This document shows, piece by piece, positions 32,520 through 44,481 of a stretch of 64,000 bases of DNA; position 1 is the first letter of the stretch, and each line of letters opens with the position of its first letter. The position numbers and the translations under genes are program-made. Source of the stretch: Impatiens glandulifera (lineage: Eukaryota; Streptophyta; Magnoliopsida; Ericales; Balsaminaceae); assembly GCF_907164915.1 (NCBI RefSeq), contig NC_061862.1:127853641-127917640 (forward strand). Direction: 5' to 3'. Below the pieces are notes generated by a model. It ran no database searches. It saw only the letters and a list, made by a program, of their open reading frames with translations, and was not told the DNA's origin.

Positions 32520-33658
32520 TGTTAGGATCGGGATCGTCGATAGGGGATCGGGGTCCGGCTAAAGATAGATCGTTTACACAACAACACACACCAGTTGGAA
32601 CTAATCCGGTTAAAGACTAGAACCGCTCTTAACACTACACAGATTGTCATAGACTCTTGAACCGAGTTCAAGGGCGGAAATGTCTGTTTCAATCTGAAGC
32701 AACGTACACGATTCGGTTTGGAAGATATTAGGAGAGTCGGTTGAGGTGGAGAGAAAGTCGGTTCGGTTTGAGTGAATAATATTTTGGTTCGGTTAGAGTA
32801 AGTAAGCTAGAAAGTAAAATGAAGAGTACGAGACAGATTTTTATGGATGTTCGGAGAAAACTCTCCTACGTCACCCCTTCTTCTCAAACAGCGAGAAGAA
32901 TATTCACTAACTGGAATATTTTACAATACACTCCGATCGAGTCTTATTTGTTGTTCATCGGTTACACCACTCACACAATGATGTAATACTTTTACACAAG
33001 GTAAAATACACAGATTTCTGTTACAATTATTTCACTTTGAATCAGAAGAGCTATATGAACTCAGGATGTATTTTTGGGCTTGATTTTATGAATATTGAGT
33101 TGCTTCTAGCTCGCGCGCGTTGTATATGTGATTACTTCTCTTGGCTTCTTTTATATAGAGGATATGACAACGGTCATATTTCTCTTTCATTTATTGATTG
33201 GTCAGCCGAACCGGCTAGAGTAGGTAGCCTTGCTTTTTGTACATGTGGCAGCCATGCACGAGGGTAGCCGCCTGTACTAGGAGATTGATTGTGATTTTGG
33301 ACAATTAATCATCATTACTTTTGTTGCACGCTTCTGATAGAGATCACGAATCCTTTCTTATGTTCATTTCCAAGATATTCATTACGACATTTTTCACAGA
33401 TTTTATCAATTTAAATACTTTCCCGTTGGCCTTAAGATCTTCGATATATTAAGCCGGCGGAAAGGATGTTTCATGCGGTTTTCATCTCAGCCGATCCGGT
33501 TGGGAGAGTAAAAACCGTTTGTCTTGATTGTCCGGATTCTTTGAGACAATGTGTCTCAATCGGTCCGATGCGGTACCTGCAAAAAGAATTTTGAGACTAG
33601 TTAAGTTCTTTGTCCGGTTAAAAATTAACTTACTTAATTCTTCTAATAGATTATTTAA
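32520..33658 (-). repeat. 5' LTR of element 3
   Basis: About 1.14 kb, TGTTAGGATCGGGATCG...TTCTAATA. Minus-strand TATA (CTATATAAAAG) at about 33149-33159 and ACAACGGTCA at 33168-33177. It shares U3 and R blocks with the 3' LTR but diverges strongly after about 33200. Confidence 0.8.
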
Positions 33659-33663
33659 AAAAA

Positions 33664-36540
33664 TTCACAAACGCTTGTATTTGGCATTCTATTTTGCTGA
33701 ATAAATCATATTGGGATCATCAATTTGGAATGGTCATCCAGGTTATTACACTCAACGGAATTATCTGATCTTAGATGATTTTGAAAGCTGAAGAGTCCTC
33801 TACAAAGTTTGTTTGTAACCAAAATGGACTTGAAGTTGTTAACCCTTCGGAGTCGATGGTACAAGATGATACGACCAAGATAGGATCAAACTAGACATTT
33901 CTACAGTGTATAATTCAAAACTAAAGCTATCGTGCTTCCAATTTGGATTTTGACCTACGGTTAGAAAGCTAAATGCTTACCATTCGAATGGAAATGGTCC
34001 ACATCTTCATTCGATGGTTAAGGTGGTCAATTTAGCCGTACAATCCAATGGAAGTTCACCAATTCTATTCATTGAGCGAACTGAAGCATGATGTGACTTT
34101 AAAAAAATTATATTTTTTGATTTGCTCAACAATTTGGAGAAAATGAAACACTATTGGAAAGGTGATTAAGTTATATTTCTTCTAATACCATAGCACTCAT
34201 GATTCTACCTACATCCCACGCTAGGTCGCCCGCAAGCTCAACTGTTTATTTTGAGATCACTGGCGTTCCATTAAGAATTTCATGGATTTTCGGTGAGTCT
34301 TGAAGATTTTTTCAAATATGAATGTTATAGCTGACAAACAAACCTTTTCAACGCATCAAGGATCATCTTCAATGATGATTTGAATCAAGAGTTATGGTCA
34401 TTTGAAGTTTCAGTTGAACTAATACAGCTGGAAATCGGAACATAAAAATGCATGACATCGAAAAAGGATAACTCAGTCTACACTTGTCTATCTAGCTCAA
34501 ATAAATTCTCAAGGTGTAGCCTAACCGGTTACATAGCCTAAATGGTGTTATCTCATTAATTTGAGCACATGGTGAATCCATGTGCAAAGTTTTAAACATA
34601 CATTAGAGAGAGGGTAAACTTGGAGAGAAAGTAACTAAAGGAAGAACGAGGGGAAAATGATTCCGACGAGATTTTAGTTTTCTCCGACGAGTCCAAGTCC
34701 AGCTCCGGTTCTTATAGTTCTTCTGTCTTCTTTAGGTAGGACTTTTGTTCTAATGTTATTGTAATTCATTCAAGGCGTCGATTTTGTACACTGATGCCGA
34801 CGTTGAGTTGAATTCATACTAAATGATTAATTTGTTGATGAGTTGTTTGAATAATTGTTTGATGCTTGGTTAATCTAGTTGTTAAAGTCCTATGTTAGAT
34901 TGAGTTTTAGTTATGAAGAGGCTAGGTCTTCACTAGCATCTTTTCTCAGTTTCTAAAACTCGTTGGAATCTTCAAACATTGGTCGTTATAGGAAGAACTG
35001 TCGGCCAAATCTTCAGAAGCATTCCAGACCGCCTTCTCGACGCATCGAAGGCGCAATCGAAGTTATTGACGATGAGGAGAGCTCCTACATTGTTTGTGGA
35101 GATAATTCTTAGACGAACGACGAGTTACAAGAGGTAACTGCCATTTTTATTTTTGATATGTAGAGGAATCCTTTTTTGATTGCTATGTTATTCATTCATG
35201 TGCGTCGAAGTGTATCTATAGGATGTTTATTAGGTTAATGAGCCTCCGTAGTGATGAGCTCCAATCTTTATTAGGTTTATTGCTATGTTCTTTGACTTTG
35301 GATTCTACCAATATTCCAAACAAGCAGCAAGGCGACAAGGAAGAGATGACTCTGAGACGACTTCACTTGTATGGTCTTTGTAGAATCTCTTGAGCATCCA
35401 TGGAGTAGAAGAAACGAACGTCTGCAGCAGGAAGCAAACAACTAGGAGGACGATGAACAGTTTCCTCCTTTTCGATTTTTTCCGAATTCCTAAACTTCTT
35501 AAGGATGTCGAAAAAGGCCCATACGCTGTTAATCCTTTTAAATTCGCCTAGAAACTTTAATTCATAATTAATTATTTAATTCTGAATTAAATTGACCCTC
35601 CAATTAATAGCATTTTTGCAATTTAGACCAAAAACTTCCATATTTAAATTATTTTCAATAAATCAAATTAATTTGATCCCTAAACTATTATTTACGTTCA
35701 ATTCGACCCCAAAACATTATATTTTTCCAATTTTTGATATAATGTTTTAATTTCCAATTTTTTGGGATTTTTCTTAGTGCTTGTTTGGTTCATTTTATAC
35801 CAAACATCCTTGTTTCTTCAATTGGAACTCAAGATGTGATTTTAGAAAAATTCCAAAAATTCAATGATGGTCAAAAATATTATTTTCAACAATAATAATA
35901 TTTTTCTATAATTTTTGGTACTCGTTTGAAATTTTAATTATTTGAAACGCTCATATCTTGAGCTTTGTAGCCCGAACGAATGTAATATTTTCGTATTAGC
36001 TTTATAAAAGTATTTTTGACGTCCCTAGAAATTTTCAGAATTTTCGAAACACTTTCAGAAAAAAACACTCATTTTTGCGGAGTCATATTAGGATTTTGTA
36101 TTCCTGAAAAGTTCTGAAATCAAGTGTGAAGTGTTTCTAAAAATATGTTTGACATAAACTCTTAGGATTTTCCAACTTTTTGGAAAAATTCTTGATTTCG
36201 GTTGTTACATACTTCAGGTCTCCAACTCCCCTCTTTGTTCTTTAATCAACATCCCAACATACTGGTGAAGTTATTTTCATACAAGGATTAACATTTCAGA
36301 TCAACAAATAAACTTCCAAGCAAATTGGCAAAGTGAGAATTCACATTATGGTTCACATTTGTGCCCAATGAGTGCATTCAAAGTTCTATTTCATCTTCTT
36401 TAGTATAGGAAAACCTAATAAGAGTCCAAAATCATCTTTAGACTAAGCATAGGGTATGTAATTAAAATTTACTTAAGACACGATAAATAGAAATCAAGAG
36501 AATTATAATGGTTTGATGCCAACCTTTATTGGAATCTAAT
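33664..36540. other. Unassigned sequence, possibly LTR-derived
   Basis: I find no gene. The end of the 35500-36209 stretch (poly-pyrimidine and AATTTAATT-rich, closing in GGTTGTTACA) looks like the end of a plant Ty3/gypsy LTR. I could not find a matching start or TSD, so I do not call an element. Confidence 0.35.
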
Positions 36541-36545
36541 TAAAG

Positions 36546-36955
36546 CTAGGGTTACTCCTTCTATATTAGATACAAGGTTAAGGCATACACAAACAAAAGA
36601 ATTTTGAACTCCTAATGCAAATGTGTAGCATAACTTCACAAATAAATGGCCAACTACATTCGAGTAGAGACTATCCCACGGGATAGACGCATAAGACATA
36701 GTTGTTGCGGCCCATTTCTCATGCATAACCAAGCACCGGACCCTAAATCCATGCATAATCTAGGGTTACTCCTAGATTAGATACAAGGTTAAGGAATACA
36801 CAAACAAAAAAAATTTGAACTCCTAATGCAAATGTGTAGCGTAACTTCACAAACAAATGGACAACTACATTCGAGTAGAGATTATCCCACAGGATAGACG
36901 CATAAGACATAGTTGTTGCGGCCCATTTCTCATGCATAACCAAGCACCGGACCCT
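36546..36955. repeat. Two-copy tandem duplication, about 212 bp
   Basis: Two adjacent, highly similar units (36546-36744 and 36760-36955) share CTAGGGTTACTCCT at the start and AAGCACCGGACCCT at the end. The minus strand of both is open for 60-75 codons with the same reading, but the peptide is not recognised. Confidence 0.85.
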
Positions 36956-37892
36956 TTAGTTTCTTTTTGAAGTAAACTAAAATGACGAATATTAAAACTA
37001 ACCTACTTACTACGTTTTGTAAACGTAATAATTTGAAACATGTAAGGGCCAATCAAAAGAAGTTTATGATATAGAATTTTACTTTGATTTCTAAAATAGA
37101 TATGACAAAATCTTATATGGATAATTTTTTTTATCTACTTTTTGTGAGATTGAAAGGAATGTAAGTCGCGTGGTTCTATATAATAACTTTCGCAAAAAAA
37201 AACTTTTTCTAAAAAGTGCACGAGTTTTGTTTACCATTTAAGTCCTTCGATGCGTCCCCTTCATGGACGGAGTACTCGAAAAGATAGGTAAGACATGAGA
37301 CCGACAAATTTTGGATCGCACAAAATATTCTTAAAGATAGAGCATATGAATGGATAAATCTATCTTAGAATTATATTATGTCATGCCCTAAAACAAAAGA
37401 CGTTAAATGAACTCTAAAATTTGTAGACACATAAGATGATATAAAATTTCGCGTACAAAAGAAAACATATTCTATTTGGGACGTCGAGAGAGAAAAGGGT
37501 TCAATGAGGCGAAATTAAAACGCGTACACAAGTCATTAATAAATAATATTATATTGATTATTATAAATTAAGTTGTAAAATAAAATAGAATAGAAATAAA
37601 ATCTTCAATTCAAATAATGTTGTAATATATATTATAATATTAATAATATTTTGAATAATATAGGTTCAAACAAAAATGGCTCATTTTTAGTTAAAAATAT
37701 AAATACAAAATTTGCAATTTCAGAAATATGATTTGATTTCGGTAACATTGAAGATTATATTACAAATATTTTTAATATTACTAAATTAGTTACAAAGCAT
37801 TTATTTTAATGTTGTTTCAGTTGGAAAGAGTATTGTTACAAAACACCATTTTTACATTTAAAAAATCATTAATTTGAAAAGTTTTTTGAATT
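36956..37892. other. AT-rich sequence, no gene seen
   Basis: Low-complexity, AT-rich and without a coding signal. Confidence 0.5.
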
Positions 37893-37963
37893 ATTTAGAT
37901 AGCAGGAATCGAACTCGCGTTTTCTCTTTGGAAAAGAGAAATTTTACCATCCAAGTTTATATA
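37893..37963 (-). pseudogene. trnG: Plastid-derived tRNA-Gly pseudogene
   Basis: The minus strand aligns over its length with plastid trnG-GCC: the D-loop region ATGGTAAAATTTCTCTTT, the anticodon arm, and the T arm GAGTTCGATTCCTGC. The anticodon is altered from GCC to TCC. Bases in the acceptor stem are changed and the 5' end is replaced by adjoining TE-like sequence, so it is a decayed nuclear copy. It is not the plant mitochondrial trnG, whose sequence differs. Confidence 0.8.
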
Positions 37964-38424
37964 GGAGGGTTCAACCGGCCGGTTAACCAGTTAAACGGTT
38001 CCGGTTAAGACCGGTTTTGCCTCTTATTTTATAAACCGGTTAACCGACCGTTAATGATATCGGTTTTACCGGTTCTGGTTTTACCGGTTTGGTCGGTTTC
38101 GATCGGTTAACCGGGTTTAACCAGGAACCGATAATTCGATTTTTAAAATTAAGTAATAAATTTATATAATGTTTTTTAGAATTATTGTTTGCACTTTCTA
38201 TTATACTATTCTCATCCTTTCCTCTATTATATTATAATATAATATAATATATTTTATTGATATATTTAATAATATATTATAATATATAATTTTATTATAA
38301 TAATATAATATATTTTATAGCTATTTTGTTAGCTTTTTATGTTCATGAGAAAATTCAAATACATTATGTTGATTAGTTTTGACCAACCAAGGGTTGGGTA
38401 GAAAGTTAAAAACATGAAGCGAAT

Positions 38425-39740
38425 GTTTTTTTTTATAGAAGTGGCTTAAGCCATTAATTAAAAAGACCCGAAAAGTGTAAAAAGAGTAAAAGAGCTGAAA
38501 TTGAGCTTACAACAGTTCGCTCAAAGTCAACACACGATAGTCATAAGGAATCCACAGTTGGCCTAAAAACGCACACGGACATGAATCATAGTACAAAAGT
38601 GAATAAGGAATGAAACTAACAATCATTCAACTAAAACAAGACGATAGGGATTGATTTCCTCAGACTCGTCTCTCTTGTCTCTGCCCTTATTTTTTCTTTC
38701 CTTCTTTCTTGTCACCCTTATGCCTTTTTGGGATATATTTCTGGATAGAGTTTTGGCTTCTTCGTCTTCGCTAGCTTCTCTTATCACTTTTTTCTTTTGT
38801 GATTGAGTTTGGCGTTGAGCGTATGAGTTGTTTCCCTTAAGGTGGTTTCTTTAACAACGTTGTGACTTTCTTTGGTTTTGAAGCTTATGGTTTTTGAGAT
38901 GTTTTGGCTTTCGCTATCATCCACGTCGACGTCTGGCTTTTCGAACCTAATTAGTGGGAAAAGGGCCTCGGTTTCAGGCTTAGTGGGATCGGAATTAGTT
39001 TGGTTCTCGTTCATGTGTTTGTTGTGGTTTTCATTTACTTTGAGGATTTAGATATAAGATTTCTTAACCACCTTAAGATTCTCTTGTTCGGGGGTGGCCA
39101 CGAGTTTCTTTTGCTTTTCTCCGTCCTCTTTTTCCGGCTGCTCGTACATGACCTCAATGATAGCCATGTTTCCATTCCGGCATCTTAACTTGAATTTTTC
39201 TGGTTTAAACAAGTCAAAATTGGGATCGAGCTTAAGCGGCTTTCCAATGAGTCCGCTGAGGTAGGCAAGTGCTTTGGCATTACAAAGGTGCAGTGGAATA
39301 TTTCTTAGTCTCACCCACACTAGTTCAGATTGTGGCGATTTGCTATTGACGTCCATTTCTTCATTCTATTTGGCAAGCTTGAAACATAAGCTGGACATGA
39401 AGGTGAAATCTGAGTCGGCAATGGCTTGGGCTTCGGTCTCCGTGCCAAAAGTATGGAAGAAATAGCCAAAGTCATTGACTTTGACTTTTTTAAGTCCATT
39501 TTCGCTCTATTGTTGGAAAAGAGCGGCCTTGATTGCTCGGAATGGGTCCTTGTGGGTGCCCATGAAGTGACCGACGACAACTCGCTTCCAATCGTTGATG
39601 CATTCCTCTTCAATTTTTAGGGAGAGTTCAATTTTGAGTGGGTGTTCGAGCGTTTTAATTTTTAGGCTATTATCTACATTGAGCTTGCCTCCTTTAACTG
39701 TCCTATTTTTCCCCAAACTTGATTGGTTTTCCATATTTGG
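38425..39740 (-). pseudogene. LINE-like ORF1 (DUF4283-type) fragment with poly(A)
   Basis: The minus-strand frames 39734-39507, 39356-39048 and 39014-38784 join by frameshift or stop into one degenerate protein. It has WKRVVVGHFMG, then VWVRLRNIPLHLCNAKALAY and SGLIGKPLKLDP, the landmarks of the DUF4283 domain in plant LINE ORF1-type proteins, followed by a Lys-rich tail. About 300 bp further, the minus strand ends AATGGCTTAAGCCACTTC and an A-run (about 38427-38437), a plausible retroposon 3' end. No reverse transcriptase is present between ORF1 and the tail. Confidence 0.6.
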
Positions 39741-39803
39741 TTTGCATTTATTTGTCTAGTGTATGCATATGTTTTGGGGCACTTATAGAACTCCCTCATG
39801 ACA

Positions 39804-40440
39804 CTAACTAATCACAGAACGATTTCCTCGTATTCGGTTTTGTCGAATGAATTCCAATCTTGCTCGAATCGGATTTTGAATTGGTAATGACAAGTTCATG
39901 CCTTTGGAAGTGGGTGAGGGATTTGAGAATTTGGTTCCTAATGCCCGCCATATTTGCGATTTCAATTCGTCCCATGCTCCACGACATATCGGGGATTTGA
40001 GCGGTCGGGGTGGGGATGTCGTGACATGCCGTAGTGGCTGTGGTGAGCCCGACTGGAAAAATAGCATCATGATCGGTCAGGGTGGCAGCGACATGGCTTG
40101 TCGAAGGAGTAGCGCTACTGGTTTAGTTGACAACAGCCAGGACGGTCGGGGTGGAGGATACATGACCGGTCAAGGGAGGGGCGTCATGGCCAGTTGGGAG
40201 ATGAGTCGGGAGATGGGCACGACCGGTTGATAGACCAGCCATGTGAGTGGTCGATGCAATAGTTGGGTTGAAGTCAACGTCATATGCATCAGTAGCGTTG
40301 TGACCGGTCGGACACCTAGAAGAAGTGACATCCCTTTCAGCCAATTTCTCTATATTCTCTTTATTTTTCCTTATGCTTTTAGTTCGATTGAGGAGGCTAA
40401 TCGAGCGGAGGCTGGTCGAGCGTAGGCACATCGTGGCTCA
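39804..40440. other. GC-rich segment upstream of the LINE-like fragment
   Basis: Overlapping short frames on both strands with a GGTCGGGGTGG-type repetitive composition. It may be the 5' region of the LINE-like unit; no domain is recognised. Confidence 0.35.
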
Positions 40441-40690
40441 GCCTGCGTAGCAAACAACCAAATGCCTTAGCAACTATCAACAATTCAGACCTGCGTCAGA
40501 AATCAACAATAGTAATTAGTAGCATCAAATTACAATAAAGGAGCCAACAAAGTCACCCAACCCAGACTAGCCTGATTGAGGAGCAAACTACACAGTAAAT
40601 GACAACCAACAGATCCCAAAAAAGTAGCTAAAAGAAATCAAAAAACTAGAAATAACAGTCAAAGCTAACTGCACAACAAAACGTCGCTAG

Positions 40691-41035
40691 ACAATATCGT
40701 GTCGTCCGTGAAGATCGGGTCGTGTCATATGTGCCTATTGTGCCTCCCGTGTTGACTGTGTCGTGCCGCCTGTGCCGATTGCGCTTCCTTTAATTAATAC
40801 AATATCGTGTTGTCCGTGCAGATCGGGTTGTGTCGTCTGTGCCTATTGTGCCGCCCATGCCGATCATGTCGTGTCTCCTATGCCGATCGCACTTCCTTTA
40901 ATCATTGCTGATTTCGGTGCCGATTTTATGACTTCCGACTCAAATACAATATTGTGCCGCCTATGCCGATCGTGTCGTGAATGTGTCTATCGTGCCGCCG
41001 TGCCGAGTTGCGCCGCTTGTACCGATCACGTTTCC
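40691..41035. repeat. Tandem repeat with GTGCCGATCGTGTCGTG core
   Basis: Three imperfect units start ACAATAT(C/T)GTG at 40691, 40799 and 40946; the first two are 108 bp apart. Each ends near TTCCTTTAAT or TTTCCTTAAA. GTGCCG/CGTGTCGTGCC strings resemble subterminal repeats of some plant hAT elements. Confidence 0.7.
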
Positions 41036-41459
41036 TTAAAAATCTCCAAAGCTTTTCTCTCTCTTTCTAGGATTTCGGATTTGTCGGATCTGTTGAAGAG
41101 AATATTAAAGACATTAAGTTTTTATTTGTTTAACTATTTTGATTTTGTTCATTTATAATTTCACGTTATTGTATCGCTATAAAAATAATTTTACATATTT
41201 TAATGAAATTATTTTGGTTTGTTTTTAATTTATTTTTGTAAATTTTAAATAAAGTATAATGTGTTTTAAAAATAATTTTATAAAAATTATAATTTCAAAT
41301 TTAAAAATAAAAAGATTTATAGATTATTAAATATTACAATTTAATCTAACCGAAAATCAAACCGTTAGAACCGGTTAATCAATAAACCGTTAAAATGAAA
41401 CCGGTTAACTATCGATTCAGTTAGCTTATTGGTTTTCCGGTTTTTTTTTCACAACCCTA

Positions 41460-42170
41460 AATTTTCATATTTTTCTCCTACCAAAATCGAGTCATTTATG
41501 TTTTTATTATTTATATAAAATCTATTAATATCAAAACACGGAAAAAAAAAATCTATCACATTTAATGTTTTTAAAGAAATAACATCAACTATGGTTTATC
41601 TATTCAAAATTTACAAAATACATTATATACATTAACCTGGACATAAAATTATCTTAACTAAATATCAATCAACATTTTTTCACACATAAATATTCAATCA
41701 ATGATATACTCTATTAAACATTATAATATATAATAAATTATTGAAATAATAATTTTAATTTTATTCAATATTAATATTTTATTATATCTTATTAATAAAT
41801 AATTTAAAATTTTCTGAACTTCGTAATAGTTTTTATAAATTTATATATCTAAGGTATTTTAAATTTATAATAATTCAATAGTTTTATAAATAAATAAAAA
41901 TTCAAGTCAAATAGTATAAAATACAGTTAATTTTTGTGGTGTCTACCAAGAATATTTTGACTCCATATTTCTGAATGGGTACTAACTAATATTTTGATTG
42001 AAAAAATGTGGTTAGGATTATGATACTATATATAATATGTAGTATTTTCTTCTAATTTTGTGACCACAAAGTAATATGTTATAGAAGTTTGTAGAAGTTG
42101 GAACCCATTACAAAATTGAAAAGAAAGGGACATACACATAATATATAATATCAAGCTCATCATGATATAT
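41460..42170. other. AT-rich intergenic sequence 3' of the globulin gene
   Basis: No coding or repeat structure recognised beyond AT-rich low complexity. Confidence 0.5.
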
Positions 42171-42176
42171 TTTATT
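42171..42176 (-). terminator. Poly(A) signal of the globulin gene
   Basis: AATAAA on the minus strand, about 124 bp downstream of the stop codon and preceded by a T-rich stretch. It is the best candidate 3'-end signal. Confidence 0.5.
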
Positions 42177-42299
42177 TATCCTTTTTGAAAAAAAAAAAAC
42201 AAAAGCATAGTAAACGCTGCTTACTAGCTATTGCTACATACTAGCTCATACACACACTAGTGACTAGTTACATCCAGAAACACATGTTTAAGAAGAGAT

Positions 42300-43988
42300 T
42301 CAAGCCTTAGGTTTGAGAAACATGGTCTGTCGGCCAGTATTATACTTGAGATCTTTAGCCTGGCTAGTAGACACTTGGTAGGAGTTAACAATTACTTGAA
42401 GAGGCATAGCCCTCATCACCGAAGTGTAACCAGCCAAGGGACTCTTCATCGGAGAGCTAGTTGTCTTGAATGCCACCCACTCGAATCCTTCCTTTCCAGC
42501 CTGACTTGTAACCACGAAGAATTGAGGGCAGACAAACATGTCTCCTTCGCGCACGCGTTCGTTCATTATTGCTTGTCCGCTCTGGTCCACAATGCGTACC
42601 TCGGCCTCTCCCTTTGTCACGTATACCACGGAGTGTCCGTTCATATTCCAACTTGGGCTGTACATCGCGTTCTGAATACATAAAATTGTGGATTCATGAT
42701 GTATTTTTGGAGACAAAAATGAATATTACATACAGAGCCGGCCTTGGCCTTTTCCTTCGCAGCTCGTTTAGGTCAACATAATCATTATTTTTAGTCTAGG
42801 GCAGCCTTATTCGTACTACTTACCGGGAATACTTCGCCCTTCTCTGCGCTCATGTCGAGGAGGCGGAGAAGAGGGAGCTTGTTCTGGTTGACGACGTAGA
42901 GACGGCCTCCTTGACGGGAGTAGACGTCGGATTGTTGGCGAGATTCCAAGTTGTGTCGGATCTTCATGCTACACCATGAAGACTCTTCCAAGCCGTTTTG
43001 TTGTTCCCTCTCGTCTGGCTTGATCATGCGCATGCCCTCGCGAACAGTAACGATGAATCCCTTCTTCGATTGCTCTCCTTGTTGGATCTTTCGCATGAGC
43101 TCCACAGGCATCTCTAGGGCTTCGGCCATCAACTCCGTGTCGAAATGTTCTAGAATATTCTCGAAGTATTCTTTCTTTTCAGCTTCATGAGCAGTAAATC
43201 TAGTTTGTCGTTGTTGTTTTGGCATTCCACCGGCCATATAGAACGACTAGAAACAGAAATTAAGTCATTCCACTAATAAAAACTTGACGAATTTTTTTTT
43301 TATTCTCAAAAGAAGATATGATATACTTACTCTGAACTGCTGGTCGAGCTGGTTTACGTTTTGGTTAAGATCGTTTACTGCGACGGCTACAAGATCTTGA
43401 GTCCCGTCGTTGAAGCACCAATAAGCCACGCCGCTTGGAATAGCAACGATGTCTCCCTTGCGAACACGATGAACCTTTTGGTGCGAGTCTCTTCCTTCAC
43501 GACCCTCCGACTTTTCGTCACTGCTCTGTCTACCCATGAACATCGACTCAGATTCCGACTCGAAAGTCTCAGGGCATCCCGGGAAATTAATGCTGATCAA
43601 ACCCTCACCTGTTTTTCAGAAAATAACATCATCCATAATATATATATATATATTATATATAAGGTTTATAATTTCTGTTACCTTTTTCAATGAAGAGTAG
43701 GCGGGGAGATGGGTGGTAGTGAGGAAGAGAGAGTCCGTTAGCTTTTACGGTGTAACGAAAAGCTGCTACGCCGGCGCATTGGAACATATCGTCCTTCTGT
43801 TCCCACATTTCGATCGAACCACCTTCGTTATCGATCCTCTGTGAAGGTTGGGAAGCTGTGAGCCGTTGGATACGACATTGCTGGGCCTGAGTCAACCGGC
43901 TTTGCCTTCTTTCATCGGTAGCCGAGGCTAGGAGAGAGATGCATGCAAAGACACAGATGAAAGCTAATAGAGTATTTCCTTTAGCCAT
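42300..43988 (-). CDS. 11S globulin (legumin-type) seed storage protein
   Basis: Four exons with GT/AG borders: 43988-43682, 43608-43331, 43246-42824 and 42671-42300, giving 459 codons plus stop. Three introns at the classical legumin positions keep the frame. A hydrophobic signal peptide (about residues 1-23, ending ASA) targets the ER; the protein is then processed in storage vacuoles. Two cupin domains are recognisable (GLSLPHYHPSPRLLFIEKG in the first, MNGHSVVYVTKGEAEV in the second). The processing site between acidic and basic chains is Asn279-Gly280 (NGLEESSWC). Cysteines at 38/71 and 114/287 have the spacing of the conserved intra- and interchain disulfides. All landmarks are intact, so I regard it as functional. 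It assembles as trimers and hexamers. This is the only clear host gene in the window. Confidence 0.96.
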
Positions 43989-44060
43989 GGCTAGCTAGCT
44001 TCTCTTGAGTACTGGGAATGGAGATATGTTGGTGTGATCTTTTTAGGGCCGAGAATGTCC

Positions 44061-44068
44061 TTTTTATA
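44061..44068 (-). promoter_or_regulatory. TATA box of the globulin gene
   Basis: TATAAAAA on the minus strand, 73 bp upstream of the ATG and followed by a short leader. Confidence 0.6.
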
Positions 44069-44109
44069 ATAAGTGGAGATGGGACGTCTGGCCGCTGGTG
44101 TGTTTGGTT

Positions 44110-44268
44110 TGCATGTTAAAATGGGGATGTGGCGACTTGCCGACTTGTCTCGGCAAAACATAGCCACCTGATGACATTAACTGTTAATATTCCGAATTTT
44201 GTTTGTTGTATCTGCATGTCACAAACATCTGGCTGAAGAATCTCTTTACTCATGTGGAAGGTTGCATG
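44110..44268. promoter_or_regulatory. Three RY (CATGCA) motifs in the globulin promoter
   Basis: CATGCA on the minus strand at 44110-44115, 44213-44218 and 44263-44268, 120-280 bp upstream of the ATG. RY motifs are bound by the B3 regulators ABI3, FUS3 and LEC2 and drive seed-specific expression of 11S genes; the 44213 copy is preceded by GTGA. Confidence 0.75.
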
Positions 44269-44481
44269 GCTTTGGGGATTTATTTATTATACTTAATTAA
44301 TATTTCAATTTGACTAATTAACTTTCTTAAAACTCATTCACCATTATTGAAATTTCGTGTTTAGCCGAAGTGTTTTTAAATAATATTTGTATTATTTAAA
44401 GAGAAGTGATTGTTAATATATAATTTGTATATATATTTTAAAAATATAAAGTATTTTAATACTTACTTAATAAGTTATGTT

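Larger units (their letters stand above)
29504..33658 (-). mobile_element. Internally deleted Ty1/copia element, TSD GATTA (element 3)
   Basis: Bounded by TGTTAGGATCGG (29504) and CTAATA (33658, one base off CTAACA), with 5-bp TSDs GATTA at 29499-29503 and 33659-33663. The minus-strand order is 5' LTR, primer site, gag remnant, RNase H scrap, duplicated polypurine tracts and 3' LTR. Only about 1.25 kb separates the LTRs. It has the same gag and pol deletions as element 1. The two LTRs are clearly diverged and differ in length, so it is old or a recombinant. Confidence 0.88.
37962..41459. mobile_element. Putative hAT-like composite bounded by AACCGGTT-rich ends
   Basis: The left end begins TAGGAGGGTTCAACC and the right end, reverse complemented, TAGGGTTGTGAAAAA. 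Both run into dense AACCGGTTAA motifs (37975-38120 and 41345-41440), as in many plant hAT elements. The flanking octamers (AGTTTATA and AATTTTCA) do not match well, so the boundaries are tentative. The interior holds a LINE-like fragment and a GTGCCGATCGTGTCG repeat. Confidence 0.45.

Noticed and set aside
33664..36209. Ty3/gypsy solo LTR ending at 36209 (GGTTGTTACA)
   Set aside because: No matching TG start and no 5-bp direct repeat of TACTT were found upstream.
37962..41459. Firm hAT call for the AACCGGTT-bounded block
   Set aside because: The flanking octamers agree at only about five of eight positions, so it is listed as putative only.
42375..43693. Plus-strand and alternative-frame ORFs across the globulin gene
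   Set aside because: The four-exon minus-strand model explains the region with canonical splice sites and conserved cysteines.
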